Below, piece after piece: positions 7,659-15,786 of a DNA stretch of 31,143 nucleotides (the first letter of the stretch is position 1; every line of letters starts with the position of its first letter). The position numbers and the translations under genes were made by a program. Below the pieces are notes generated by a model, which searched no databases, had not been told where the DNA came from, and saw nothing but the letters and a program-made list of their open reading frames with translations. The stretch comes from a virus. Where the stretch lies: the IMG/VR virus record IMGVR_UViG_3300010354_000355, positions 1 to 31,143 of that record, one strand, 5' to 3'.

Positions 7659-8243
7659 ATGACTTGGAAATACAGTACAGATATTATAAATGGCACTTAC
7701 ACAATCAATTGGAATCCCAACACATATGGAACTCCATATGTAAATTCAATAAAAGAAATTGATTTCGGTGACATCTCTTTTCAAGATGTGACCTTTGTTT
7801 ATGATGTTCGTAAGCATTCGGGTTATATTTGCGCTGTCATAAAACATAAACCATCGTTGGAAACTTATGATATTCCTACCTTTATGGTAAGTGGTGCATT
7901 TTTAAATGACATGGGTTTAAACTGTGAAGACAAGACTCCAAAAGATGATACGTTTATTGAAAAATTGGTTTGGATTTTGGAGAAAACAGGATTTTGGACT
8001 AGTACCGCAACAAAACAACACATGAAGAAAAAGCCTACTAAAACTTACAGTGTAAAGGATTTGGAACACGATCCACCGGTGATGTCCACGTATATGTACG
8101 ATTTGTACTCCAGTGGAGAAAACATTTCTAATCTCAAGAATGAAATAAAGCAAAAAGATGAATTGATTGCGGAACTAAAAGAACAAATTCAAGAAATGAA
8201 AGAAGAAATTGAAATGCTTAAAGCAGTAAACCAGGAGTGTTAA
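7659..8243 (+). CDS. Unknown protein with C-terminal coiled coil
   Basis: A 194-residue protein I do not recognise. The first ~150 residues look globular (MTWKYSTDIINGTYTINW, then a segment with FVYDVRKHSGYICAVIKHKP). The last ~40 (NLKNEIKQKDELIAELKEQI and onward) form a charged heptad-like coiled coil, suggesting an oligomer or an adaptor. The in-frame TTG at 7641 lies inside the -35/-10 region, so I use ATG 7659, which has no Shine-Dalgarno site and sits 6 nt after TATAAT. It heads the operon that leads to uvsX, so a replication or recombination accessory role is possible. Confidence 0.6.
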   Translation: MTWKYSTDIINGTYTINWNPNTYGTPYVNSIKEIDFGDISFQDVTFVYDVRKHSGYICAVIKHKPSLETYDIPTFMVSGAFLNDMGLNCEDKTPKDDTFIEKLVWILEKTGFWTSTATKQHMKKKPTKTYSVKDLEHDPPVMSTYMYDLYSSGENISNLKNEIKQKDELIAELKEQIQEMKEEIEMLKAVNQEC

Positions 8244-8246
8244 GAA

Positions 8247-8513
8247 ATGGTGAAGAAAATTAAATCTAGATATGGTGATGAAAGAATTATCACAACTCTT
8301 AAAAATGGACGTTACCGAATCGAAGGTAGGACTTTGTATACTAGGCATGGCGACGGGATATTTGATTTTGAAGGCGGTCCATGTTATATCGTTGGTGATC
8401 GACTTCTTGATGTTAAAAGTAACCCTGTAATTGTAAAAATTGAAATTGATGAAAATGTAGTTGACAAAAACTACGCAGCTGTTATATTGCATACTAGAAA
8501 GGCTACAAAATGA
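8247..8513 (+). CDS. Unknown small basic protein
   Basis: An 88-residue protein, unrecognised. It is basic at the N-terminus (MVKKIKSRYGDERI) and otherwise mostly beta-like, with alternating strands such as GRYRIEGRTLYTRHGDGIFD and IVKIEIDENV. AGGAG lies 9 nt before the ATG, a strong site unlike the leaderless start of the operon's first gene. It begins 3 nt after the preceding stop and overlaps the next start (ATGA), so it is an integral member of the operon. Confidence 0.55.
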   Translation: MVKKIKSRYGDERIITTLKNGRYRIEGRTLYTRHGDGIFDFEGGPCYIVGDRLLDVKSNPVIVKIEIDENVVDKNYAAVILHTRKATK

Positions 8514-8710
8514 TCAAAGAAATTGGTAAACTTTGTGCACAGCTATTGTCTATGGTAAAACGTAATTTTAGTTGGCACGATTGGGTAGAAAGAATACAAG
8601 CTATTGTCATGGGACTCATCGCTGGAATTACTTTAAATTTTGGCGAGCCTATTCTTGCTATTATTCTTTTGTTGGTAGCAACAATTGATCCCAAATGGTT
8701 TAAAGAATAA
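8510..8710 (+). CDS. Small one- or two-helix membrane protein
   Basis: A 66-residue protein. The N-terminal 28 residues are amphipathic or charged (MIKEIGKLCAQ, HDWVERIQ). Hydrophobic segments follow at about 31-43 (AIVMGLIAGITLNF) and 47-60 (PILAIILLLVATID), probably a helical hairpin in the inner membrane. AAAGG lies 7 nt before the ATG and the start overlaps the previous stop. A small membrane protein in a replication operon might tether replication complexes or act as an inhibitor of superinfection or lysis; none of this can be decided here. Confidence 0.55.
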   Translation: MIKEIGKLCAQLLSMVKRNFSWHDWVERIQAIVMGLIAGITLNFGEPILAIILLLVATIDPKWFKE

Positions 8711-8711
8711 T

Positions 8712-9086
8712 ATGCCAAAGAAAAAAATTAAAAATCTTCCCCGCACTCTTAATTACAAACTTGAGATGGATGTTCTCAAAGAATCTTTTGAGGATTTTAA
8801 AGACAGAATTGAGCAAATGCCTATCTGTATGCTTTTGCAGGAACATCGCCACATCGCAGAGCAATATGGTATTGTTATCGCAGAGACTGGCGTGGACTGG
8901 GGAGAAAAGCACCAAGCTATCTTCAAGCGATTGAGTCATGTAAATGAACGAATCCTAAAAATGTATCACAGTGCACTTGATCAGGTAGCCATTGCGGATT
9001 ATTATAATGATTGTGCATGGAAAGAAATGAACAAGAAAGAAAAAAATGTCAAAGTATCTAAAAAATTTAATAAGCAAAGTAAATAA
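8712..9086 (+). CDS. Unknown helical protein upstream of uvsX
   Basis: A 124-residue mostly helical protein with basic ends (MPKKKIKN at the start and KKEKNVKVSKKFNKQSK at the end). The middle is acidic and helical (KLEMDVLKESFEDFKDRIEQ). No known domain is recognised. I chose ATG 8712, just after the previous stop, over the upstream in-frame ATG that overlaps the membrane-protein gene. Its end overlaps uvsX by 41 nt in another frame, so the last ~13 codons encode two proteins. The tight coupling suggests joint dosage with the recombinase. Confidence 0.55.
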   Translation: MPKKKIKNLPRTLNYKLEMDVLKESFEDFKDRIEQMPICMLLQEHRHIAEQYGIVIAETGVDWGEKHQAIFKRLSHVNERILKMYHSALDQVAIADYYNDCAWKEMNKKEKNVKVSKKFNKQSK

Positions 9087-10068
9087 TCCAGACGCAGCAA
9101 TCGTGTCAGAGGGTCTTGAAGGAGCAGATGTTACTGGTTTTATTGATACCGGTTCATATGCTCTTAATGCACTTCTTTCCGGTTCGTTATTTGGAGGACT
9201 ACCGAACAATAAGATCTCTTGCCTGGCAGGAGATCCGGCAACAGGAAAAACCTTCTACGCCATTGGCATCGCAGGCCAGTTCCTAAAGGATCATAAAGAC
9301 GGAGTTGTGATTTATTTTGATACCGAGCAAGCCGTCACTTCAGATATGTTTACTGCAAGGGGCGTTGATCCTGAGCGCGTAGCGGTTATTCCTGTTGCTA
9401 CAATCGAAGAGTTCAAGACACAAGCACTTAAAATTGTGAATGATATTCTTGAACAACCAGAAGAGGATCGTAAGCCAGTGTTTATGATTCTAGACTCACT
9501 TGGCATGTTGTCCACTGAAAAGGAAATGAATGATTCTGCTGAAGGTAAAAATGTCCGCGACATGACCAAGGCCCAACAGACAAAAGCTACATTCCGCGTT
9601 CTTACTTTAAAACTAGGTAAGGCAAAAATTCCAATGCTTCTTACTAATCACACATATCAAGTTATTGGGGCTTATGTTCCAACAAAAGAACTTGGTGGTG
9701 GTATTGGTCTTAAGTATGCAGCCAGCAATATTCTCACTCTTTCCAAGAGCAAAGATAAAACTGATGAGGGTGTAGTTGGTAACTTTATCAAGTGCACAAA
9801 CTATAAAAATAGATTTGTTAAAGAAAACATGCAAGTGGAAACTCGCTTAAATTATACTTCGGGTCTTAGTCGTTATTATGGACTAACCGACCTTGCAATC
9901 AAGTATAATATTTTTAAGAAAGTTTCGACAAGAATTGAACTTCCTGACGGATCAAAGGTATTTGAAAAAAATATTGATGATGACCCAGAAAAATATTTTA
10001 CAAAAGATATTCTAGAGAAACTAGATATTGAGGTGCAGAAAGATTTTAAATATGGTAAAGGTTCCTAA
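9046..10068 (+). CDS. uvsX: UvsX/RecA-family recombinase
   Basis: A strand-exchange ATPase of 340 residues for recombination-dependent replication and repair. Walker A is GDPATGKT (62-69). YFDTEQA (90-96) holds the glutamate equivalent to the RecA catalytic Glu, and Walker B is VFMILDS (145-151). TNHTYQVIGAYVP with a following GGG region matches the DNA-binding loops. The length fits phage UvsX (T4 391) and is shorter than bacterial RecA plus its C-terminal domain. It is followed by a small conserved gene and then the helicase, the same order as uvsX-41 in T4-like phages, which supports the UvsX name over host-type RecA. The start overlaps the upstream gene and has only a weak purine-rich site. 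Confidence 0.93.
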   Translation: MSKYLKNLISKVNNPDAAIVSEGLEGADVTGFIDTGSYALNALLSGSLFGGLPNNKISCLAGDPATGKTFYAIGIAGQFLKDHKDGVVIYFDTEQAVTSDMFTARGVDPERVAVIPVATIEEFKTQALKIVNDILEQPEEDRKPVFMILDSLGMLSTEKEMNDSAEGKNVRDMTKAQQTKATFRVLTLKLGKAKIPMLLTNHTYQVIGAYVPTKELGGGIGLKYAASNILTLSKSKDKTDEGVVGNFIKCTNYKNRFVKENMQVETRLNYTSGLSRYYGLTDLAIKYNIFKKVSTRIELPDGSKVFEKNIDDDPEKYFTKDILEKLDIEVQKDFKYGKGS

Positions 10069-10363
10069 TTATAAATTTAAAGAAGAACTTTATGACAGCA
10101 AAGATACTTGCCCAATAGAAATTCTTGAGGGGGAGTATGCTGGTATCGTTTATAAGTATGGTAAAATTTCTTTAAATGAAACTAGTGATGGTGATTTAAA
10201 CGTCAGTATGGATGTTACAATTATAAAAGCTCCAGACAATTTTAATCAACAAGAAAAAAATTTTACTCAAACTATTGGTGAAATTTTTGTAGATATTGTT
10301 GAAAAAAATGTTGTGGCAGATCAAGAACCAGTAGATCTTGAGGATGATGTTCATCATGATTAA
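10052..10363 (+). CDS. Small conserved protein between uvsX and helicase
   Basis: A 103-residue acidic protein ending in a very acidic tail (EDDVHHD). The core (ILEGEYAGIVYKYGKISLNE, then a DLNVSMDVTII strand) looks like a small beta-barrel. Small proteins of this size and character lie between uvsX and the gp41 helicase gene in T4-like cyanophages; their function is not established. ATG 10052 is preferred to the upstream TTG at 10028; it lies within the last 17 nt of uvsX. An OB-fold or mediator-like role is possible but unproven. Confidence 0.6.
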   Translation: MVKVPNYKFKEELYDSKDTCPIEILEGEYAGIVYKYGKISLNETSDGDLNVSMDVTIIKAPDNFNQQEKNFTQTIGEIFVDIVEKNVVADQEPVDLEDDVHHD

Positions 10364-10366
10364 TGG

Positions 10367-10394
10367 TGGACAAGAAACTAATTGAAAGTATAAT
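10367..10394 (+). promoter_or_regulatory. Sigma-70 promoter, leaderless, for the helicase operon
   Basis: TGGACA at 10367-10372, a 16-nt spacer and TATAAT at 10389-10394, then 6 nt (AACTAC) to the helicase ATG at 10401. The geometry is identical to the dut and 7659 promoters. There is no Shine-Dalgarno site. Confidence 0.7.
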
Positions 10395-10400
10395 AACTAC

Positions 10401-11816
10401 ATGGAAACAGTAATTTTAAAGAACTTGGTACTCAATGAAGAGTACGCAAGAAAAGTAGTACCATTCCTTCAAGGCGAGTATTTTCAAGATAAATGTGAAC
10501 GTACCGTCTTTGGAATCGTTAGTCAATTTATTCTTAAGTACAATAACATTCCGACAAAGGATGCTATTCTTATTTCTCTAGAAAACGATAAAGGTTTGGG
10601 AGAAACAGAATTTAAACGATGTGTTTCCATTAGTGAGGAAATGTACAAAGAGGGTGAAAAGTCAGATACTATTTGGCTTGTAGAAAATACTGAAAAATTC
10701 TGCAAAGAAAAAGCCATTTACAATGGTATTATGGAATCTATTGGTATTATTGAAGGTAAAGATAAAGAAAAGACCCAAAATGCCATTCCAGAAATTATGT
10801 CAAAAGCTCTATCTGTATCTTTTGATACAAGAGTTGGACACGACTTTCTTGAAGATGTTGATGAGCGGTATGAATATTATCACCGCGTAGAAGAAAAGGT
10901 TCCCTTTGATTTGGAAATGTTTAATGTAATTACCAGAGGGGGAACACGCAAAAAGACTTTAAATGTTGTAATGGCCGCTTCTGGTGTAGGTAAGAGTGCA
11001 TTTCTTTGCCACCATGCAGCAGCATGTTTGTCCCAAAATTTAAATGTTCTTTACATTACTCTTGAAATGGCAGAAGAAGAAATTGCTAAAAGAATTGATG
11101 CAAATCTTCTAGATACAGATATGCACATTTTGGAGCAAATGCCCCTTCAACAATATGAAAGCAAAGTTGAGTCTCTAAAAAAAACCTGCCGTGGTAAATT
11201 GATTATTAAAGAATATCCAACCGCCGCAGCAAACGTGACACACTTTAGGAACTTGCTTGAAGAACTAAAGATTAAAAAGAAGTTTATTCCTGATGTAATA
11301 TTTGTTGATTATTTAAATATTTGTTCCTGTGCTAGATTTAAACTTGGTAATGGTATGAATAGCTATACTTATGTTAAAGGTATCGCAGAAGAATTGCGAG
11401 GTCTAGCCAAGCAATTTAATATTCCGCTTTGGACTGCTACCCAAGTTAACCGTGAAGGCGCAAAGAGCAGTGATATGGAAATGACTGACACATCTGAAAG
11501 TTTTGGCCTACCACAAACTGCTGATTTTTTCTTTGCTCTTATTGAAAATGAAGAGCTTGCAGAGGGTGGACAACTGATGGTTAAACAGCTCAAAAATCGT
11601 GGCAATGATACCACCAAAAATAGAAAGTTTTTGATTGGTGTTAATAAATCTAAAATGAAGTTCCATGACGTTGATAATACCAATAACAATCTTATCAATG
11701 CTAATAACACCGAAGAAGAAGGATTTGGTTCTGGTTCGGATGGAAAAGCATTTGATCCACAGTTTTCAAAGAAAAAAAATAAGGCAGTAAACTGGACTTT
11801 TGAAGAGGCCAAATAA
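10401..11816 (+). CDS. DnaB-type replicative helicase (T4 gp41-like)
   Basis: A 471-residue hexameric 5'-3' helicase of the DnaB/gp41 family. An N-terminal helical domain (to about 165) is followed by the RecA-like motor: Walker A AASGVGKS (192-199), TLEMAEEEIAKR (220-231, motif H1a), Walker B VIFVDYLNI (299-307) and the sensor ATQVNREG (346-353), with KQLKNRGND in the C-terminal part. The protein ends with an Asn/acidic-rich low-complexity tail (from about 418), perhaps a linker to partner proteins. The gene has its own promoter and leads straight into the primase (stop/start TAATG), matching the T4 helicase-primase primosome. Confidence 0.94.
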   Translation: METVILKNLVLNEEYARKVVPFLQGEYFQDKCERTVFGIVSQFILKYNNIPTKDAILISLENDKGLGETEFKRCVSISEEMYKEGEKSDTIWLVENTEKFCKEKAIYNGIMESIGIIEGKDKEKTQNAIPEIMSKALSVSFDTRVGHDFLEDVDERYEYYHRVEEKVPFDLEMFNVITRGGTRKKTLNVVMAASGVGKSAFLCHHAAACLSQNLNVLYITLEMAEEEIAKRIDANLLDTDMHILEQMPLQQYESKVESLKKTCRGKLIIKEYPTAAANVTHFRNLLEELKIKKKFIPDVIFVDYLNICSCARFKLGNGMNSYTYVKGIAEELRGLAKQFNIPLWTATQVNREGAKSSDMEMTDTSESFGLPQTADFFFALIENEELAEGGQLMVKQLKNRGNDTTKNRKFLIGVNKSKMKFHDVDNTNNNLINANNTEEEGFGSGSDGKAFDPQFSKKKNKAVNWTFEEAK

Positions 11817-12826
11817 TGCTATATATTGACAAGAAGTATGTGAATCTGGTTTCGGGGTCGCTTGATAAATTTAAGTGGAAAAAAGATTCACTTGCCACAT
11901 GTAGATGTTTTAAGTGTGGCGACTCAAAAAAGAATAAGGCCAAGACAAGGGGTTACTTTTTTGAGCACAAAGGAAATTATGTTTACAAATGTCACAATTG
12001 CGGCTTTTCTTGCAATTTATATTCTGTACTTGAAAGTATCAGCCCATCTCTATGCAAAGAGTATGCGTTTGAAGTATTCAAAGAAAAAAATCCAGAACCA
12101 ATATATAAACCAGAACCCATTGTCAAAAAACCAATATTTACTGAACTCGGGACAAGGTTGGACATTCTCAATGAAAATCACAAGGCTGTAAACTATGTTA
12201 AATCTAGAAAAATACCGAAAGAAAAATATATCAACTTTTATTACTGCAGTGATTTTAGTAGAGTCATGCAATCTTTTGGCAAAACTGGATCTAAGGAAGC
12301 CAGACTCGTCATACCGTTCTATGACGAGATGGGTTTACTTATTGGGGTGCAAGGACGAATATTCGAAGAAAAAGAAGTCCATAGAAAAAGTAAACAAGAA
12401 AATGAAAAAATTCGTTACATTACTCTCAAAAAAGAAGGGCAAGAAAGACTCTGGTACGGATTGGAAAAAGTAAATCCAAATGATACTGTATATGTAACTG
12501 AGGGGCCAATTGATTCGATGTTCATCCCAAATGCGGTTGCAATGCAGGGCGCTGGATGGTTAGAAGAGCTGCCTTCAAAAATTGCAAAGTCAAAAGTAGT
12601 TTTTATATTTGATAATGAACCTCGCAATGAAGAAATAGTTTCATTGATTGGCAAATACATTGATTCTGGTAGAAATGTAGTTATCTGGCCAGAAGAGATA
12701 AATAAGAAAGACATCAATGATATGGTTCTTGCGTATGGAGAACCAACCACAATCAAACTTATAATCAATAATATTTATTCTGGACTAAAGGCAAAGATGA
12801 AGTACACTTACTGGAAGAAGGTTTAA
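11816..12826 (+). CDS. DNA primase (zinc-finger and Toprim)
   Basis: A 336-residue primase that lays RNA primers for lagging-strand synthesis. The N-terminal zinc-binding motif is CFKC (31-34) and CHNC (59-62), and the central RNA-polymerase region includes LVIPFYDEMG. The Toprim domain follows with YVTEGPIDSMF (Glu229) and VFIFDNEP (Asp266), a variant of the usual DxD. It is much shorter than bacterial DnaG (about 580) because the helicase-binding domain is missing, as in phage primases such as T4 gp61. The start has AGG 9 nt upstream and overlaps the helicase stop, so the two should be made in step. Confidence 0.9.
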   Translation: MLYIDKKYVNLVSGSLDKFKWKKDSLATCRCFKCGDSKKNKAKTRGYFFEHKGNYVYKCHNCGFSCNLYSVLESISPSLCKEYAFEVFKEKNPEPIYKPEPIVKKPIFTELGTRLDILNENHKAVNYVKSRKIPKEKYINFYYCSDFSRVMQSFGKTGSKEARLVIPFYDEMGLLIGVQGRIFEEKEVHRKSKQENEKIRYITLKKEGQERLWYGLEKVNPNDTVYVTEGPIDSMFIPNAVAMQGAGWLEELPSKIAKSKVVFIFDNEPRNEEIVSLIGKYIDSGRNVVIWPEEINKKDINDMVLAYGEPTTIKLIINNIYSGLKAKMKYTYWKKV

Positions 12827-12827
12827 A

Positions 12828-13061
12828 ATGAATAACGATGATGATATGTCTGAAGAAGACATTTTAAAAGCTAGCGAAGCATATCTTACTTTTGTACAAA
12901 GATTTGGCGAGTATATTAAAGAAATGGATCCAGATCTTTGGTCTAGAGCTAGAGAGTATGCAGCAGACTTTACTAAAATTCCTGGCGTAAAAGTTGAACT
13001 TGTAGATAATGATGAGGATGATTTAAATGACACAAACGGTGACAAGCGCGGAGCAGACTAA
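12828..13061 (+). CDS. Unknown small acidic protein
   Basis: A 77-residue, strongly acidic protein. It is helical in the middle (EEDILKASEAYLTFVQRFGE) with Asp/Asn-rich ends (MNNDDDMSEED; DNDEDDLNDTNGDK). AAGG lies 6 nt before the ATG. It overlaps thyX by 35 nt. There is no recognised domain. Its size, charge and place between primase and ThyX would suit a small inhibitor or DNA mimic, but nothing in the sequence proves this. Confidence 0.5.
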   Translation: MNNDDDMSEEDILKASEAYLTFVQRFGEYIKEMDPDLWSRAREYAADFTKIPGVKVELVDNDEDDLNDTNGDKRGAD

Positions 13062-13734
13062 AGTTTCAGTTTTAGATTATGGTCATGTACAACTTATTGA
13101 ATACATGGGTTCTGATCTCAGCGTGGTCAACGCTGCTAGAGTCTCTTTCAATAAAGAAAGCAAAATAACTGATGATGGAAAATTACCTGATAGAGACAGC
13201 AAACTTATTTCATATTTGGCAAAACACAATCACTTTACTCCGTTTTGCCACCCTCAAATCAGTTTGCGTATTAAGTGCCCGATCTTTGTTCGTGCGCAAC
13301 TAGGTAAACACCAAATTGGTTTAACTATGAATGAGGTTAGCCGAAGGTATGTTACCTTTGAGCCAGAAATTTATATTCCCATGTGGCGATCTGCACCAAC
13401 AGATGGCGCAAAACAGGGAAGCAGTGGCCCAATTGAAGATCCAGATCTCTGTGTTAAACTACGTCAAGAATATGACGGTGTTGCAAAAGATTGTTTAGAT
13501 CTTTATAATCGATTATTGGCAGATGGAGTTGCGCCTGAACAAGCGCGTTCAATTTTGCCACAAGGAACTTATACGGAATTTGTGTGGACAGGTTCTCTCT
13601 ACGCATTTGCCCGCGTTTTTAAACTAAGAATTGATGCTCACGCACAGTGGGAAATTCAACAATATGCAAAAGCAATTGATAAAATAATTGCTCCACTTTT
13701 TCCAGTTTCATGGAATACTCTAACAACTAAATAA
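13027..13734 (+). CDS. thyX: FAD-dependent thymidylate synthase ThyX
   Basis: Makes dTMP from dUMP using methylene-tetrahydrofolate with reduced flavin (NADPH as reductant). The 235-residue length is typical. MGSDLSVVNAARVSFNKE (27-44) and HNHFTPFCHPQISLRIKCP (67-85) match conserved ThyX segments. The signature region is QLGKHQIGLTMNEVSRRY (91-108). The usual RHR of RHRX7S is replaced by KHQ, while NExSRRY is kept; some phage ThyX proteins show this variant. A GAGG site lies about 8 nt before the ATG. It acts after Dut in the same pathway and with the reductase that follows. Confidence 0.9.
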   Translation: MTQTVTSAEQTKVSVLDYGHVQLIEYMGSDLSVVNAARVSFNKESKITDDGKLPDRDSKLISYLAKHNHFTPFCHPQISLRIKCPIFVRAQLGKHQIGLTMNEVSRRYVTFEPEIYIPMWRSAPTDGAKQGSSGPIEDPDLCVKLRQEYDGVAKDCLDLYNRLLADGVAPEQARSILPQGTYTEFVWTGSLYAFARVFKLRIDAHAQWEIQQYAKAIDKIIAPLFPVSWNTLTTK

Positions 13735-13759
13735 AGACACCAACTAAGGATACTAAAAT

Positions 13760-15649
13760 ATGGCAGAAATTTTATCACCATTTCAATCGTTTATTTTCAT
13801 CTCTCGTTATTCTCGCTGGCTTCCAGATCACAATCGAAGAGAAAGCTGGGAAGAATGCGTAGAGCGTTGGTGGAACTACTTTACAAACAAGGTTCCTCAA
13901 CTTTCAGAACGTCCTGATGTTAAGGATGCAATTTTGAATCTTGAGGTTCTTCCCTCCATGCGTAGTTTGATGACTGCTGGACCAGCATTAGACCATGATA
14001 ATACTTGTTTGTACAATTGCTCCTATTTACCAATTGATTCCATTGAATCCTTTGCTGAGTTATTTGTTATTTTGATGAACGGAACTGGAGTAGGTTATTC
14101 TGTTGAGAGACAATATACAGATAAGCTACCAATTGTTTCACCAAAAATCCAAAAGCAATTTGACATCATTCATACTGTGCATGATTCAAAAGAAGGCTGG
14201 GGTAACGCTGTAAAATATCTTCTTACACAACTATACGCCGGTAGACACATTAAGTGGGATCTTTCCTCAATAAGACCAGCCGGTGCACGTTTAAAAACAT
14301 TTGGTGGTAGAGCAAGTGGTCCAGCACCCCTTGATAATTTATTTAAGTTTATTGTAAAGGTATTTTATAATGCTCAGGGCCGCAAATTAACTGCTCTTGA
14401 ATGCCATGACGTTTGTTGTGCAATTGCAAATGCGGTAATTGTTGGTGGTGTTCGCCGTTCTGCAATGATTTCTTTGAGCGATCTTGCAGACCGTGAAATG
14501 GCTCTTTGCAAGAGTGGTGCGTGGTGGGAGCAAGCTGGCTTCCGTTCATATGCTAACAACTCTGCTGTATACCGTGGTCGTCCTCCTATGGGCCAATTCC
14601 TTGAGGAGTGGACTTCGCTCTATAACAGCCATAGCGGTGAGCGTGGAATGATTAATAGAAAGGCTCTACAAGAACAAGCAGCAAAATGGGGACGCGATGG
14701 AGAATGTGAATATGGTACAAACCCATGCTCGGAAATCATTCTAAAACCATTTGAGTTCTGCAACCTTTCAACTGTAGTTGTTCGCCCAGATGACACTGCT
14801 GCATCTCTAAAGAAAAAGATTGAAATTGCTACAATTATTGGTACTGTTCAATCTACATTTGTTAACTTTCCATATCTTCGTCCCGAGTGGAAGAAGAACT
14901 GTGAAGAAGAAAGGCTACTTGGTGTCAGTATGACCGGTATCTATGATAATAAACTTACTAGCGGTCTTGAAGGAAAGCCAAAGTTGATTCGTCTGCTTGA
15001 AAGTCTTCGGGATCACGCCACTGCCACAAATCTTCATTGGGCAGAGAAGCTTGGAATTAATCCTAGCAAGTCTATTACATGCGTCAAACCAGAAGGTACA
15101 ACTTCTTGCTTGGTAGATTCTGCATCTGGGTTGCACCCAAGATACGCTGATTACTATTATCGTCGTATTCGCATTGACAAGAAGGATCCGATCTATAATC
15201 TTATGAAAGATCAAGGTGTACCATGTGAGGATGATGTGATTAATCCGAGTAACACTGCAGTCTTTACTTTTGCTATGAAGGCTCCAAGAGGTACAGTAAC
15301 AACTGAAGATCTTCGTGCGCTTGACCACTTAGATCTTTGGAAGACTTACCAAGAGCATTACTGCCAACACAAGCCCTCTATCACTGTAAACTACCGTGAT
15401 TCTGAATTCCTTGAGGTTGGACAGTGGCTTTGGGAAAACTTTGATGTTGCAACAGGAATTTCATTCTTGCCCGGTGGGGACAGTCATACATATGCGCAAG
15501 CCCCATTTGAGCAAATTGATTCTGCTACCTATGCAGCACATCCAAAGGTTAAAGTTAACTTTAAGGAACTCTCTAAATATGAGGCTGAAGACAATACCGA
15601 GGCTGCAAAAGAGTTTGCTTGTAGCGCAGGAGGTTGTCAGATAGTGTGA
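13760..15649 (+). CDS. nrdJ: Class II (B12-dependent) ribonucleotide reductase
   Basis: Reduces ribonucleotides to deoxyribonucleotides using adenosylcobalamin, so it works with or without oxygen but needs host cobalamin. The 629 residues fit the monomeric Lactobacillus leichmannii-type enzyme (739), slightly shortened. The key cysteines align by spacing: Cys87 in NCSYLPID; the thiyl Cys323 in NPCSEI and Cys334, 11 apart as in the known enzyme (408/419); and C-terminal Cys621 and Cys626, 5 apart (731/736). GGVRRSAMISLSD and LLGVSMTGI are also typical. AAGGA lies 9 nt before the ATG. It completes the nucleotide operon with ThyX and is followed by a tRNA. Confidence 0.93.
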   Translation: MAEILSPFQSFIFISRYSRWLPDHNRRESWEECVERWWNYFTNKVPQLSERPDVKDAILNLEVLPSMRSLMTAGPALDHDNTCLYNCSYLPIDSIESFAELFVILMNGTGVGYSVERQYTDKLPIVSPKIQKQFDIIHTVHDSKEGWGNAVKYLLTQLYAGRHIKWDLSSIRPAGARLKTFGGRASGPAPLDNLFKFIVKVFYNAQGRKLTALECHDVCCAIANAVIVGGVRRSAMISLSDLADREMALCKSGAWWEQAGFRSYANNSAVYRGRPPMGQFLEEWTSLYNSHSGERGMINRKALQEQAAKWGRDGECEYGTNPCSEIILKPFEFCNLSTVVVRPDDTAASLKKKIEIATIIGTVQSTFVNFPYLRPEWKKNCEEERLLGVSMTGIYDNKLTSGLEGKPKLIRLLESLRDHATATNLHWAEKLGINPSKSITCVKPEGTTSCLVDSASGLHPRYADYYYRRIRIDKKDPIYNLMKDQGVPCEDDVINPSNTAVFTFAMKAPRGTVTTEDLRALDHLDLWKTYQEHYCQHKPSITVNYRDSEFLEVGQWLWENFDVATGISFLPGGDSHTYAQAPFEQIDSATYAAHPKVKVNFKELSKYEAEDNTEAAKEFACSAGGCQIV

Positions 15650-15656
15650 CACAAAT

Positions 15657-15729
15657 TCCTCTGTAGCTCAGTAGGTAGAGCGGGAAGCTGTTAACTTCCA
15701 TGTCACTGGTTCGATTCCAGTCGGAGGAG
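15657..15729 (+). tRNA. tRNA-Asn (GTT anticodon)
   Basis: A 73-nt cloverleaf: acceptor TCCTCTG/CGGAGGA (one T-G pair), D-arm GCTC/GAGC, anticodon stem GGAAG/CTTCC with loop CTGTTAA (anticodon GTT) and T-arm ACTGG/CCAGT with TTCGATT. The discriminator is G and CCA is not encoded. It reads AAC and AAU codons, which suits an AT-rich phage rich in asparagine. Confidence 0.93.
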
Positions 15730-15732
15730 TAT

Positions 15733-15769
15733 AAATTTCCCCACTCTTTTAACTAAGGGTGGGGAATTT
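15733..15769 (+). terminator. Hairpin after tRNA-Asn, weak terminator or processing site
   Basis: AAATTTCCCCAC (15733-15744) pairs with GTGGGGAATTT (15759-15769), an 11-bp stem with one bulged T and a 14-nt loop. Only a short T-run follows (TTTC), so termination may be partial. It lies 17 nt before the purA ATG and could set purA levels or define the tRNA 3' end. Confidence 0.5.
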
Positions 15770-15786
15770 CATCTGAAGGAAAAACT

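Noticed and set aside
11369-11812. Long minus-strand open frame inside the helicase gene (147 codons)
   Set aside because: It is a mirror of the helicase coding frame; low-complexity Ser/Leu/Phe translation, no ribosome site, no recognisable motif.
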